A stretch of DNA of 64,000 nt, taken from Pigmentiphaga humi. GTDB taxonomy: Bacteria > Pseudomonadota > Gammaproteobacteria > Burkholderiales > Burkholderiaceae_B. Within the stretch, counting starts at the first letter, position 1; each line of letters starts with the position of its first letter. The stretch lies in NCBI RefSeq assembly GCF_900606115.1, contig NZ_UWPJ01000005.1, positions 372,001 through 436,000 of the forward strand, given 5' to 3'. Shown here in pieces: positions 39,082 to 48,347 of the stretch. The notes under the pieces are model-generated. The model saw only the letters and a list, made by a program, of their open reading frames with translations, searched no databases and was not told where the DNA came from. Both the position numbers and the translations under genes were made by a program.

Positions 39082-39188
39082 CGTTGGACTCGCGCCTTGT
39101 CGGCGCAAGCGGTTCCGATGCCCGCGCAACTATCGCCGCCGTAATGGGTTGCGCGCCTTACACAACGAAAACTGCTGGAGATAGCCTT

Positions 39189-40166
39189 ATGATCCGCACC
39201 AGACTGCTGAAATCGGGCATTGCCTTGTGGGCCGCGATGTGTGCGGTGCCCTCGGTCCATGCGCAGGCCGCCTACCCTAACCGGCCGGTGACGCTGGTCG
39301 TGCAATCGGTGCCCGGCGCGATCACGGACCAGATGGCGCGGCTCTATGGCGAGCGCATGGCCCGTGTGCTGGGGCAACCGGTACTGATCGAGAACATGGG
39401 CGGAGCGGGCGGCCTGCTGGCATTTCGCCGTGTGGCCCGCGCCGAGCCGGACGGCTATACCCTGTTGGTGACGGTCAATACCGTTCTGGCTCAGCCGCAC
39501 TTGAGCGCCAAGGCGGGTTATGCGATGAAAGACTTCAGTGCGGTAGGGGAGATGGGGCGTTCGTCTTCGCTACTGGTCACCAGTGCGAACTCGCCATACA
39601 AAAGCCTGGCGGATTTGATCGAGGCCGCGCGCAAGTCGCCTGGGACGGTGTCGTATGGTTCGTCGGGCATAGGCACGACCAACCATCTCAACGTCGAAAT
39701 GCTGGCAAGCCGCGCCCGGGTAAAGTTTCTGCACGTACCGTACAAGGGCGTGGCGGCCGCCGTGCCCGATGTGGCCGGCGGACGGCTGGACTTCGTCATG
39801 CCGACCGCATCGTCCACCACGGAACTGCTGAATGCGGGGATGCTGCTGGCGCTGGCCATCAGTTCCGCCGAACGTTCGCCGCGTTATCCCGACGTGCCGA
39901 CGCTCGCCGAGCTGGGTTATCCGGATTCCGGCTTTGAAATCTGGTGCGGCGTTCTGGGGCCCGCCCGTCTGCCGCCCGACGTGATCAAACGGCTGGAAGC
40001 GGCCATGGAAGCCGCGCGCGGCGACAAGGACCTGGTGCAGGTGCTGGCCGGAGCAGGACAGCATATTTCGCCGGTACGCACCGCCGGCCAGTTCGAGGCG
40101 GTCCTGAAAGACGAAGACGTCAAGCTGCAGGATCTCATCAAGCGAGCCAACATCACGATCGACTAG
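39189..40166 (+). CDS. Bug-family TTT solute-binding protein
   Basis: A 325-residue Bug/TctC protein with signal peptide ending at VHAQAA, the mature start YPNRPVTLVVQSVPGAITDQ, and ENMGGAGGLLAF and EPDGYTLLVT motifs. ATG 39189 is preceded by TGGAGATAG. It follows the quinone oxidoreductase by 107 bases and precedes a hairpin terminator. Ligand unknown. Confidence 0.9.
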   Translation: MIRTRLLKSGIALWAAMCAVPSVHAQAAYPNRPVTLVVQSVPGAITDQMARLYGERMARVLGQPVLIENMGGAGGLLAFRRVARAEPDGYTLLVTVNTVLAQPHLSAKAGYAMKDFSAVGEMGRSSSLLVTSANSPYKSLADLIEAARKSPGTVSYGSSGIGTTNHLNVEMLASRARVKFLHVPYKGVAAAVPDVAGGRLDFVMPTASSTTELLNAGMLLALAISSAERSPRYPDVPTLAELGYPDSGFEIWCGVLGPARLPPDVIKRLEAAMEAARGDKDLVQVLAGAGQHISPVRTAGQFEAVLKDEDVKLQDLIKRANITID

Positions 40167-40196
40167 AAAGCTGAAATGGCCGATCCGTCAGCTTTT
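40167..40196 (+). terminator. Hairpin terminator after Bug gene
   Basis: AAAGCTGA and TCAGCTTT form an 8-bp stem with a 13-base loop and a TTTT end, immediately after the stop, in the gap before the convergent FAA-hydrolase gene. Confidence 0.6.
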
Positions 40197-40284
40197 ACCG
40201 GGTGATGGGCCTGTCGCTGGGGGGGCGCTTGGGGTGGCGCTTCAGCCACCCGGCGTTCGTCCGCTCGTCCCCGGCCGGCAAGCG

Positions 40285-41211
40285 CTATCCGATTTGCTCC
40301 ACCCGGTTTCCCAGCACCCCTATCTTCTCCACCCGGCATTCCACCCAATCTCCATCCTTCAGCCACTGCCGAGGATTCATCGCGTAGCCGACGCCGGAGG
40401 GCGTGCCGGTGGCGATCACGTCGCCGGGTTCGAGCGTCAGTCCCGCCGACAGCGACTCGATCGTGCGCGCGATGTCGAAGATCATGTCGCGCGTGTTGGC
40501 GTTCTGGCGCAACTCCCCGTTCACGCTCAGCGAAATGGCCAGCGCATGCGGGTCGCCGATGTCTTGCGGCGAGACGATCCACGGGCCGAACGGGCAGTTG
40601 CCGTCCAGCGCCTTACCCTTGAACCACTGGTCGTGGCGCTTCTGCAGGTCGCGCGCGCTCACGTCGTTCAGGATGCTGTAGCCGAATACGTGGTCCATCG
40701 CTTCGGCGGCGGGAATGTCCCGCCCGCCCTTGCCGATCACTACGGCGAGTTCGACCTCGTAGTCCAGGCGGCGGGTGACGCGGGTGTCGTAGCGGATCGG
40801 TTCCTCGTGCGCGGCGATGGAGGTCCAGGGCTTGGTGAAGAATTGCGGATGCTCGGGAACGTCGGTGTTCAGGTTGCGCGAGACGTTATCTTCCTGAATG
40901 TGCTCCCTATAATTGCGCCCGAGGCAGAAGATGTTCTTGGGCGGATGCGGAACGGGCGCCAGCAGCCGGTAGCTGCCCGGCTGGACCTGCGCGGCGCCGG
41001 CCTGGCCGGCCAGGCGGCGGCACCAGTCCCAGGTCGCGGCGCCGCCCGCGGCCAGGTCCGGCATGGCGAGGTCGCCGCGTCGCGGCAGCGCAAAGGGCAG
41101 CGATGCCGGATCGGCGGCCTGGGCGACGGCCTGGAGGTCGCAGATGCGGCCGTCGTCGAGGAAGAGCGCGGGACTCTGGCGGCCGTTGCGTTCAATGGTG
41201 GCGAGTTTCAT
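40285..41211 (-). CDS. Fumarylacetoacetate hydrolase-family protein
   Basis: A 308-residue FAH-family enzyme. Metal-ligand segments are YEVELAVVIGKGG and FGYSILNDVSARDLQ, and the end has GDVIATGTPSGVGYAM. Members hydrolyse C-C bonds of acylpyruvates or decarboxylate/isomerise related ring-cleavage products, using Mg or Mn. ATG 41211 has AGGAAA just upstream. It is divergent from an IclR gene 79 bases away, so it is probably controlled by that protein. Confidence 0.9.
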   Translation of the reverse strand: MKLATIERNGRQSPALFLDDGRICDLQAVAQAADPASLPFALPRRGDLAMPDLAAGGAATWDWCRRLAGQAGAAQVQPGSYRLLAPVPHPPKNIFCLGRNYREHIQEDNVSRNLNTDVPEHPQFFTKPWTSIAAHEEPIRYDTRVTRRLDYEVELAVVIGKGGRDIPAAEAMDHVFGYSILNDVSARDLQKRHDQWFKGKALDGNCPFGPWIVSPQDIGDPHALAISLSVNGELRQNANTRDMIFDIARTIESLSAGLTLEPGDVIATGTPSGVGYAMNPRQWLKDGDWVECRVEKIGVLGNRVEQIG

Positions 41212-41290
41212 GTTTCCTGCCTGGTGAGAAGAACAGTATTTCCGGTGTCGCGTCGGCCTTGGCCGGACGCGGCGGCGGTGGAGGAGGCGG

Positions 41291-42064
41291 ATGGCGCCCA
41301 AGGTGAAGTCGGCTCAGCGGACCATAGAGATCCTGGAGTATTTCGCGCGGCGCAAGGCGCCGGCCACGCTCAGCGAGATCGCGGGCAAGCTGGGCTATCC
41401 GCCGTCGAGCACGCTCGCGCTGCTGCGCACGCTGAGCGAGATGGGCTATCTCGACTACGCGCACGCCGAACGGACCTTCGTGCCGACGGTGAAGGCGGCG
41501 TTGCTGGGCATCTGGGTCAACGATGCGCTGATGAGCGACGGCACGATCGCGCGGCTGATGTACGACATGCGCGAGCAGACGGGCGGCACGCCCACGTTGG
41601 GGATACAGAGCGGCCACTACGTCCAGTACATCCACGTCGTGCGCGGCAAGGACGCGCTGCATCGGCCCGACGTCGCGCCGGGCGCGCTGCGGCCGCTGCT
41701 GCGCTCGGCGATGGGCACGGTGCTGCTGTCGCTCAAGCCCCCTTCCGAACTCTGGGCCCTGGCCGGCCGGATCAATGCGCAGGAGCCGCCCGAGCACCGG
41801 ATGAGCATGGCCGAACTGGGCCGGCGCATCCGCGAGTACCGGGAGCAGGGATATGCCTATAGCGAAGGCGTCTCGACCCCGGGCGCGGGCATCATCACCG
41901 TGCTGCTGGCCGCGCCCGCCCACCAGCCGCCGATGGCGCTGGGCATAGGCGCGAGCATCGCGACGCTGCGCGCCAGGAAGCTGGAGTTCCTGCAGGCCTT
42001 GCAGCGCGTGGTCGAATTGCATCGCAAGCATATGGAGGCGTTGCCGTACAAGTTCGGGCATTGA
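41291..42064 (+). CDS. IclR-family transcriptional regulator
   Basis: A 257-residue IclR protein with N-terminal KSAQRTIEILEYFARRKAPA and TLSEIAGKLGYPPSSTLALL (winged helix) and a C-terminal effector domain. ATG 41291 is preceded by GGAGGAGG. It lies between divergent FAA hydrolase and the convergent Bug-CoA-transferase-enoyl-CoA hydratase genes, so those are its likely targets. Confidence 0.9.
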   Translation: MAPKVKSAQRTIEILEYFARRKAPATLSEIAGKLGYPPSSTLALLRTLSEMGYLDYAHAERTFVPTVKAALLGIWVNDALMSDGTIARLMYDMREQTGGTPTLGIQSGHYVQYIHVVRGKDALHRPDVAPGALRPLLRSAMGTVLLSLKPPSELWALAGRINAQEPPEHRMSMAELGRRIREYREQGYAYSEGVSTPGAGIITVLLAAPAHQPPMALGIGASIATLRARKLEFLQALQRVVELHRKHMEALPYKFGH

Positions 42065-42071
42065 CCGGCCG

Positions 42072-43031
42072 CTATTGCGCCGACAGCCCGGCCTGGGCGG
42101 CAACCCGGCGCAGGGTTTCGATTTCCTGCTCCTGGAACGTGCGCATTTGCGCGGGATCGCGCTTGAGCAGTTCGGAGCCGCCGCGCTCCGCGAAGGTCTG
42201 TACCACGGAGGAGTCGAGCACCGCTTTCATGGTATCGACCAGCTTGCGGGTGATGGCCGGGTCGACCTCGCTGCGCGCCATGAGCGCCGACCATCCGTAG
42301 ATCGCATACTCGGGATAGCCGCTTTCCTTGATGGTGGGCACGTCCGGGAATTCCGGGTGGCGCTTTTCTCCCGTCACGGCCAGCAGCCGGAGCTTGCCGC
42401 CCTTGAGCGACGGGCTCAGCGAGGCCACGCCGTCCATGGCCACGTCGATCTGCGCGCCTATGAGATCGGCATTCATCTGGCTGGTGGACTTGTACGAGAT
42501 AGGCGTGAAGCGCGCGCCGGCCATATTGGCGAACCACTCGCTGGCCAGCCGGTAGCCCCAGGCGAAGTTGCCGAAGTTGAGCTTGCCGGGATCGGCCTTG
42601 GCGGCCGCGACCAGGTCCGCCAGCGTCTTGAAGCGGGAATTGGCGGGCACGGCGATGCCCAGCATGCTGCGCGTCACGCCGGCGATGGGCTTGAAGTCCT
42701 TCAGGGGATCGTAGGGCAGGTCTTTGACGAGAATCGGATTGACCGTCAGGTTGGTCCAGCTGCCCAGCACGAGCGTGTAGCCGTCAGCCGGGGCGTGCTT
42801 GGCCGCCATCATGCCGATGCGGCCATCGGCGCCCGGCATGTTGTCCACCGTCACCGGCTGGCCCAGCTTGGCCGCCAGTTGCTGGGCGACGATGCGGCCC
42901 GAGGCGTCGCTGGTGCTGCCGGCCGCGAACGGCACGATCAGGCGGATGGGCTGGGCCGGGTAGGGCTCCGCGGCGCGGGCGGACGAAAGCGCGAGCGCGC
43001 ACAGCATGGTCGCGAGGATGGGAAGTTTCAT
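42072..43031 (-). CDS. Bug-family TTT solute-binding protein
   Basis: A 319-residue Bug/TctC protein: short signal peptide ending at SSARAAE, mature start PYPAQPIRLIVPFAAGSTSD, then DNMPGADGRIGM and APADGYTLVLG. ATG 43031 has AAGGAGA about 9 bases upstream. It is the last gene of an enoyl-CoA hydratase-CoA-transferase-Bug operon, so it may bring in the acid those enzymes degrade. Confidence 0.92.
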   Translation of the reverse strand: MKLPILATMLCALALSSARAAEPYPAQPIRLIVPFAAGSTSDASGRIVAQQLAAKLGQPVTVDNMPGADGRIGMMAAKHAPADGYTLVLGSWTNLTVNPILVKDLPYDPLKDFKPIAGVTRSMLGIAVPANSRFKTLADLVAAAKADPGKLNFGNFAWGYRLASEWFANMAGARFTPISYKSTSQMNADLIGAQIDVAMDGVASLSPSLKGGKLRLLAVTGEKRHPEFPDVPTIKESGYPEYAIYGWSALMARSEVDPAITRKLVDTMKAVLDSSVVQTFAERGGSELLKRDPAQMRTFQEQEIETLRRVAAQAGLSAQ

Positions 43032-43083
43032 CTCAGGGTCTCCTTCGGTTCTTCTGTATGCATGGTTGCGGACAGGCCGCGCC

Positions 43084-44280
43084 TCACGTCGGGGCGCGCT
43101 GCCTGTCCAGGAAAGCGGCGATCTGGTCCGGCCCGTATCCCTGGCCGGCCAGGATCTCGGCCGTGTGCTGCCCCAGCCCCGGGGGCGGGGCGTCCACGCC
43201 GGGGCCGTCGTGTTCATAGCGAAAGCCCGCGTTCAGTATCCGCAGCGGCTGGCCCGCTGCGCCCGCCAGCGCGAGCAGCAATCCCCGCTCGTCCAGGTGC
43301 GGCTGGTCCAGGGCTTCCGGCAACTCGCGCACCTCTCCGGCGGGCACGCCTTCGGCGTTCAGCAGCTCGGCCCAGTCGGCGGCGGCGCGGCTCGCCAGCG
43401 CGGCGCGCACTTCGGCCTGCAGCGCGTCGCCGTGCTCGAAACGGCTGGCGCGGCTGCGAAAGCGCGGATCGCCGATCAGCTCGGTGCGGCCGATGACGCG
43501 GCACAGGCCTTCGAATTGCTCCTGGCGCACCGCGCCCAGCGTGAGGTGGCCGCGCGCGGTGGGGAAGGTGTCGGCCGTGGGCGACATGCTGTAGCCTCGA
43601 TTGCCCTGCTTGGCGGGCCGCTTGCCGGTCAGCAGGTGGGGCCCGGCCATGGAGACCATCATGACCAGGGCGGCGTCGTACATGGCGACGTCGATCTGCT
43701 GCGCCGCCTGGCTGCGCGTGCGCTGCAGCAGCGCCGAGACGACGGCGAAGGCGGCGAGCAGCCCGGAATAGGTATCGACCGCCGGGAAGCCGATGCGCGT
43801 GGGCGGGCTGCCGGGCTCGCCGCTCAGGCTCATCATGCCGGACGTGCTCTGGATGATCTGGTCGATGGCCGGCTGGCCGCGCGCCGCGCCGCGCTGGCCG
43901 TAGCCCGAGATCGAGCAGAACACGACGCGCGGGTTCAGCGTCTTGCAGGCCTCGTAGCCCAGGCCTAGCCTGTCCATGACGCCGGGGCGGAAGTTTTCGG
44001 TGACGACGTCGGCTTGCTCGATCAGCCGCCGCGCGACCGCGAGGTCGGCATCGCGCTTGAGATCGAGCACGATGGATTTCTTGCCGGCATTGACCGACGC
44101 GAACGAGGGTCCCATGCCGTCCGTGTATTGCACGCCGCCGTAGTTGCGCATCGTATCGCCCGAGGCGGATTCGATCTTGATCACTTCGGCGCCCATCAGG
44201 CGCAGGAAATTGGTGGCGATGGGGCCGGACAGCACATGCGTGAAATCGACCACGCGATAGCCGGCGAGAGGCTGCGACAT
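43084..44280 (-). CDS. CaiB/BaiF-type (class III) CoA-transferase
   Basis: A 398-residue class III CoA-transferase. It starts MSQPLAGYRVVDFTHVLSGP and has GAEVIKIESASGDTMR, NPRVVFCSISGYGQ, and the catalytic aspartate in GQPAIDQIIQSTSGMM. It moves CoA between carboxylic acids. ATG 44280 is 22 bases after the stop of the enoyl-CoA hydratase gene. Donor and acceptor are unknown. Confidence 0.92.
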   Translation of the reverse strand: MSQPLAGYRVVDFTHVLSGPIATNFLRLMGAEVIKIESASGDTMRNYGGVQYTDGMGPSFASVNAGKKSIVLDLKRDADLAVARRLIEQADVVTENFRPGVMDRLGLGYEACKTLNPRVVFCSISGYGQRGAARGQPAIDQIIQSTSGMMSLSGEPGSPPTRIGFPAVDTYSGLLAAFAVVSALLQRTRSQAAQQIDVAMYDAALVMMVSMAGPHLLTGKRPAKQGNRGYSMSPTADTFPTARGHLTLGAVRQEQFEGLCRVIGRTELIGDPRFRSRASRFEHGDALQAEVRAALASRAAADWAELLNAEGVPAGEVRELPEALDQPHLDERGLLLALAGAAGQPLRILNAGFRYEHDGPGVDAPPPGLGQHTAEILAGQGYGPDQIAAFLDRQRAPT

Positions 44281-44302
44281 AGTTTGGCTTTCCAGAGACG
44301 GG

Positions 44303-45091
44303 TCAGTCGGCGGGGCGGGGAAACCGGCCGGTGAAGGCGGGCTTGCGGCGCTCGTTGAAGGCCCGCTTGGCTTCGCGGCCGTCCGGGGTGAGGCCGAGAT
44401 AGCGTTGCATCGGGGCGCCGGCTTCCATGTGATTGCTGAAGCCGGCCATGTCCAGCAGCAGATTGGTGGCGTTCTTGGTGTAGCGGATGGCGAGCGGCGG
44501 CAGCTCGGCCAGCGCGTTCGCCAGCTCGTCCACGGTCGAGTCGAAGTCCTCCCGCGGCACGCAGCGGTTGATGAGCCCCCATTCCAGCGCCTGGGGCGCG
44601 GGTAGCCGCCCGCCCAGCAGCGACAGTTCCAGCGAGCGCGCGCGCCCGACCGTGAAGAGAAAGGCGCCGCCGCTATGGTTGCCGGCCTGGATCTCGCGCA
44701 TCTGGAAGAAGGCGCTGTCGACGGAAACCACCAGGTCGCAGGCGGTCGCCAGATAGACGCCGCCGCCGATGGCCGGCCCGTTGACGGCCGCCACCACCGG
44801 CTTGAAATTGCGCTGGATGCGCTGCCGCGCCGCGACGTTCCAGCGCCCATAGGCATCGATGTCCATGGCGTCGGCCTGGGCGGTGAAGCGCAGGTCCTGA
44901 CCGGCGCTGAAGAAGCCGCCCGCGCCGGTGAGCACGGCGCAGCGGCATGCGGGGTCGGCTTCGACTTCGTCGAAGGCGGCGACCAGTTCCTTGAAGGTCT
45001 GGAGGTCGTGGGCGTTCTTGACGTCGGGCCGGTCGATGGTGACGCGCCAGATGGGACTGCTTTTGTCGATGACGATGTGAGGGGTGGACAT
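44303..45091 (-). CDS. Enoyl-CoA hydratase/isomerase-family protein
   Basis: A 262-residue crotonase-fold enzyme. Oxyanion-hole segments are AGGFFSAGQDLRF and VNGPAIGGGVYLATACDLVV, with the active-site region FQMREIQAGNHSGGAF. It hydrates or isomerises enoyl-CoA or related thioesters. ATG 45091 begins MSTPHIVIDKSSP. It is the first gene of the operon with the CoA-transferase and a Bug gene; a beta-oxidation-like step on the CoA ester is inferred. Confidence 0.9.
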   Translation of the reverse strand: MSTPHIVIDKSSPIWRVTIDRPDVKNAHDLQTFKELVAAFDEVEADPACRCAVLTGAGGFFSAGQDLRFTAQADAMDIDAYGRWNVAARQRIQRNFKPVVAAVNGPAIGGGVYLATACDLVVSVDSAFFQMREIQAGNHSGGAFLFTVGRARSLELSLLGGRLPAPQALEWGLINRCVPREDFDSTVDELANALAELPPLAIRYTKNATNLLLDMAGFSNHMEAGAPMQRYLGLTPDGREAKRAFNERRKPAFTGRFPRPAD

Positions 45092-45315
45092 GGGGGTCTC
45101 CGCTGGGCGCTGCATGGCGCGCTACTGGTGCGGAGGATTATCCCGAGGGCTGCGCCCGGCTGGACGGTTCTTCATAGGTGTGAAAGAGATTTCACATATG
45201 TGAAAAGAAGAAAATGCTCCGGGCCTGGAAATGTTTCGTACTCTGCGAAGAAAAACTTTTGTCTCCGTCTCCCCCTATCATCCGTATTCCCGCCTCGAGC
45301 CTCCAGGAGCGTCCC

Positions 45316-45852
45316 ATGGCCAGCACCTCGAACCTCGTCCGCGAAACCATCGACCTATCCGCTTATCCCGATCTCGTCGTCGTATATCTGGGCATGCGGG
45401 TCAATGTCTTGCGCGGCATTGCCACCCTGCTCGGTTTCGGTCCGAAGATCGCCTCCGCGGTCCAGGCGCGGCCCGAAGGCCTGCTCGGGCACGAGAACAT
45501 CGTGTATTCGCTGTTCCCGCCGCACATCGGCATGCGCCAGTATTGGCGCGATTTCGACAGCCTGGAAAGATGGTCGCGCAGCGAACCGCATCGGCTCTGG
45601 TGGAAGCAGTTCCTGCGCGATCCCAAGGGCACCGGTTTCTGGCACGAGGCCTATTTCATGCGCGGCGGCATGGAGGCGGTCTACGTCAATACGCCGGGGC
45701 GCTCGGGTCTGCGGGCGTTCGCGCCGGTCGTCGATGCCCGGGGCGCGATGTTCTCGTCCCGCCAGCGCGCCGGCGTAGACGGCCAGGCCGCCTCGCCCGC
45801 GCCGGTTACTGAACAAGACCTGCCCGGCCCTGCTCCCCGGGACGAATCATGA
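45316..45852 (+). CDS. DUF4188-like protein (monooxygenase-like fold)
   Basis: A 178-residue protein starting MASTSNLVRETIDLSAYPDL. The pattern VVVYLGMRVNVLRGI, then IGMRQYWRDFDSLERWSR, GFWHEAYFMRGGMEAVYVNT and a late ARGAMFSSRQRA matches my recollection of the DUF4188 family, which is related to small haem-free monooxygenase or aldoxime-dehydratase-like folds. No reaction is established. ATG 45316 has CAGGAG about 6 bases upstream. Its C-terminal 25 residues are low-complexity. Confidence 0.72.
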   Translation: MASTSNLVRETIDLSAYPDLVVVYLGMRVNVLRGIATLLGFGPKIASAVQARPEGLLGHENIVYSLFPPHIGMRQYWRDFDSLERWSRSEPHRLWWKQFLRDPKGTGFWHEAYFMRGGMEAVYVNTPGRSGLRAFAPVVDARGAMFSSRQRAGVDGQAASPAPVTEQDLPGPAPRDES

Positions 45853-45867
45853 CCCTTCCCTTACCGG

Positions 45868-46791
45868 CTACCCCAGCGCCTCGGGCCTGCGCCGGGCCTT
45901 GAGCGCCTGGTCCACCACCACCTCCACCAGCGGGTGGGCACGGTTCACGTTCCACGCCAGCGCCGCGGTCACCACCATCACCCGTTCCTTCAACGGCCGC
46001 ACCACCACATGCGCCGGCGCGAGCTTGCGCATGCCGGAGGGCACCAGGGCCAGGCCCTGGCCGCAGCCGACATAGGCGATCTGCGAGGCGACCGAGCGCA
46101 CTTCGTGCAGGACGCGCGGGGCGAAGCCATGCGCGCGGCAGGTGGCGGTCAGCATGTCGAAGTAGACCGGGCTGACCTGCCGCGCGAACATGACCAGCGG
46201 TTCGTCAGCCAGCGAGCGCAGCCGCACGCGGGGCAGCGCGGCGAGGGGATGGTCCTTGGGCATGGCCACGGCGAGCCGGTCTTCGGCGAGCGGCAGGGTG
46301 GCGATGTTGCCGCCGACTTCGCCGTCGAGGCGGACGAAGGCCAGGTCGAGCTCGCCGGCTTCGAGGGCGGGAACGGCGTCGGCGCTGTCGATTTCCTGTA
46401 CGCACACGGTGAGGAGGGGATGGGCGAGCCTGAGCGCTTCCAGCACCGGCGGCACGGTTTCCAGCATGGCCGAGGTAATGGCGCCGACGTGCAGGACGCC
46501 GGATTGCCCGGCCGCGACTTCGCGCACGACGCGCTCGAGCCGTTCCACCTGGCTGGCGAATTGCCGCACGGCCGGCAGGATGGCCGCCCCGGCGGGGCTG
46601 AGCTGGGTGCCTTGCCGCGAGCGCTCGAACAGCTGCAGCTTGAGCGATTGCTCGAGCACCTTGATCTGTTCGGTCAGCGGCGGTTGCGTCATGTTCAGCC
46701 GGCGCGCGGCGCGGCCGAAATGCTGCTCTTCGGCCACGGCGAGGAACATCCATAACTGGCGTATCAGGCGGAAGTCTATGGTGCCGCTCAT
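45868..46791 (-). CDS. LysR-type transcriptional regulator
   Basis: A 307-residue LTTR starting MSGTIDFRLIRQLWMFLAVA, with the helix-turn-helix GRAARRLNMTQPPLTEQIKV and a typical effector domain. The GRAARRLNMTQPPLTEQI sequence is that of the BenM/CatM-type branch, which often responds to aromatic catabolites. It is divergent from the triple RraA operon, with 190 bases between, and is its probable regulator. Confidence 0.9.
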   Translation of the reverse strand: MSGTIDFRLIRQLWMFLAVAEEQHFGRAARRLNMTQPPLTEQIKVLEQSLKLQLFERSRQGTQLSPAGAAILPAVRQFASQVERLERVVREVAAGQSGVLHVGAITSAMLETVPPVLEALRLAHPLLTVCVQEIDSADAVPALEAGELDLAFVRLDGEVGGNIATLPLAEDRLAVAMPKDHPLAALPRVRLRSLADEPLVMFARQVSPVYFDMLTATCRAHGFAPRVLHEVRSVASQIAYVGCGQGLALVPSGMRKLAPAHVVVRPLKERVMVVTAALAWNVNRAHPLVEVVVDQALKARRRPEALG

Positions 46792-46981
46792 GGTCGTGCC
46801 GCATCGCGGGGGCTGGCGCAAGAGCAGGCAGTATAGCTGTCGGGGCATGCCGCATGCGGGGCCGCATCGCCGGCGCGGGCACTGATCCGATTCGCCTATC
46901 AGCGAGATCCGGTCCGGCGAATTTACTTGTCCGGGCGGGCGCATCACCATGCTGCCCGACGCCTAACGGAGACCCTTGGCC

Positions 46982-47641
46982 ATGCCCTCGCCCTCGCTGC
47001 TCGACCGCCTTGCCTCGCTCGACACCAACACCGTGTCCGACGCGCTCGATTTTCTCGGCCTGCCCGGCGCCACCTACGGCCTGCGGCCGCTGTGGGACTG
47101 CCCCAAGGTCGTCGGCCGCGCCAGCACCATCCAGCTCGGCCCCAAGACCGGCAGCCAGCCTACCGTGCACCTGATCTCGCCGGTCATCGACGCGGTCGCG
47201 GCCGACGACCGGGTGCTGGTCATCGCCGGTGGCGCGGACGGCATCTCGTGCTGGGGCGACATCCTGGCCAACGCCGCGCACGTCAAGCGCGTCCGCGGTT
47301 CGGTCATCGACGGGCTGAGCCGCGACATCGAGGGCAGCGAATCGATCGGCTATCCCGTGTATGGCCGCGGCGTGACGATGATCAGCGCGCGCAACCGGGT
47401 GGTCCAGCTCGATTCGGGCAAGCCGGTGCAGATGGCCGGCGTGACCGTGCGCGAGGACGATTACGTGATCGCCGACCGCTGCGGGACGGTGTTCGTGCCG
47501 GCCGCGCGCATCGAGGAAGTGCTCGACCTGGGCGAGCGCATCGCGCGCCGCCAGGACGGCATGGTGGCCGCCGTGCGGGCGGGCCGTTCCGTGGCCGAGG
47601 TCATGCACGACAAGGAATTCGAGGCCATACGCGCCCGTTGA
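46982..47641 (+). CDS. RraA-family aldolase/decarboxylase-like protein 1
   Basis: A 219-residue RraA-fold protein. It contains ADGISCWGDILANAAHVKRV and VIDGLSRDIEGSE, giving the Asp-X20-Arg-Asp active-site spacing of class II pyruvate aldolases such as 4-hydroxy-4-methyl-2-oxoglutarate aldolase. Relatives also act as oxaloacetate decarboxylases or lack known activity. ATG 46982 is preceded by CGGAGA. It is first of three consecutive RraA paralogs. The three are clearly divergent in sequence. Confidence 0.85.
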   Translation: MPSPSLLDRLASLDTNTVSDALDFLGLPGATYGLRPLWDCPKVVGRASTIQLGPKTGSQPTVHLISPVIDAVAADDRVLVIAGGADGISCWGDILANAAHVKRVRGSVIDGLSRDIEGSESIGYPVYGRGVTMISARNRVVQLDSGKPVQMAGVTVREDDYVIADRCGTVFVPAARIEEVLDLGERIARRQDGMVAAVRAGRSVAEVMHDKEFEAIRAR

Positions 47642-47666
47642 ACCCCCATCCATGGAACGAACCGAT

Positions 47667-48347
47667 ATGACGAATCCCCGCAAGGCCAGCGCCGGCGACC
47701 GCGAACTGGTCGAACTCTTCGCCGGGCTGGACACCCCCGCCGTTTCCGATGCCATGGATAAGCTCGGCCTGCACGGCCAGGCCCTGGGCATCATGCCGCT
47801 GGCCGATTATCCGCAGACGGTGGTGGGTCCGGCCTATACCGTGCAGTACGTGCCGGCCACGGTGCCGGCGGGCAGCGTGGGCGATTTCATCGACGACGTG
47901 GCCGAGGGCGACGTCATCGTGCTCGACAACGACGGCCGCGCCGATTGCACGGTGTGGGGAGACATCCTGACCCAGTACGCCGGCCTGCGCGGCATCGCGG
48001 CGACGGTGATCGACGGCGTGTGCCGCGATGTGGGCCGGGCGCTGGGCGACAATTACCCGCTTTTCACGGCGGGCCGCTTCATGCGCACGGGCAAGGACCG
48101 CGTGCAGGTGGAGTCGGTCAACGCCACGGTAACCGTGGGAACGGTGCGCGTGGCCGCGCGCGACATCGTCGTGGCCGACGCCAACGGCGTGGTGATCGTG
48201 CCGCGCGGCCGCGCCCGCGAAGTGGCCGAGACCGCGCGCCGGATCGAGGCCGCCGAGGCGGGCATCCGCGAACGCATCGCGCAGGGCGCGACCCTGGGCG
48301 AGGCGCGCGCCGCGCTGGGCTACCACACCCTTCAAAGGAAATCATGA
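47667..48347 (+). CDS. RraA-family aldolase/decarboxylase-like protein 2
   Basis: A 226-residue RraA-fold protein starting MTNPRKASAGDRELVELF; an in-frame ATG 15 bases earlier is possible. It has DCTVWGDILTQYAGLRGIAA and VIDGVCRDVGRAL, retaining Asp-X20-Arg-Asp. The start of the next gene overlaps its stop. The three RraA genes may form hetero-oligomers or handle successive aldol products; that is inference. Confidence 0.85.
   Translation: MTNPRKASAGDRELVELFAGLDTPAVSDAMDKLGLHGQALGIMPLADYPQTVVGPAYTVQYVPATVPAGSVGDFIDDVAEGDVIVLDNDGRADCTVWGDILTQYAGLRGIAATVIDGVCRDVGRALGDNYPLFTAGRFMRTGKDRVQVESVNATVTVGTVRVAARDIVVADANGVVIVPRGRAREVAETARRIEAAEAGIRERIAQGATLGEARAALGYHTLQRKS

Noticed and set aside
44405-45778. 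Plus-strand frames over the enoyl-CoA hydratase region
   Set aside because: They are shadows of the minus-strand hydratase; no conserved pattern.
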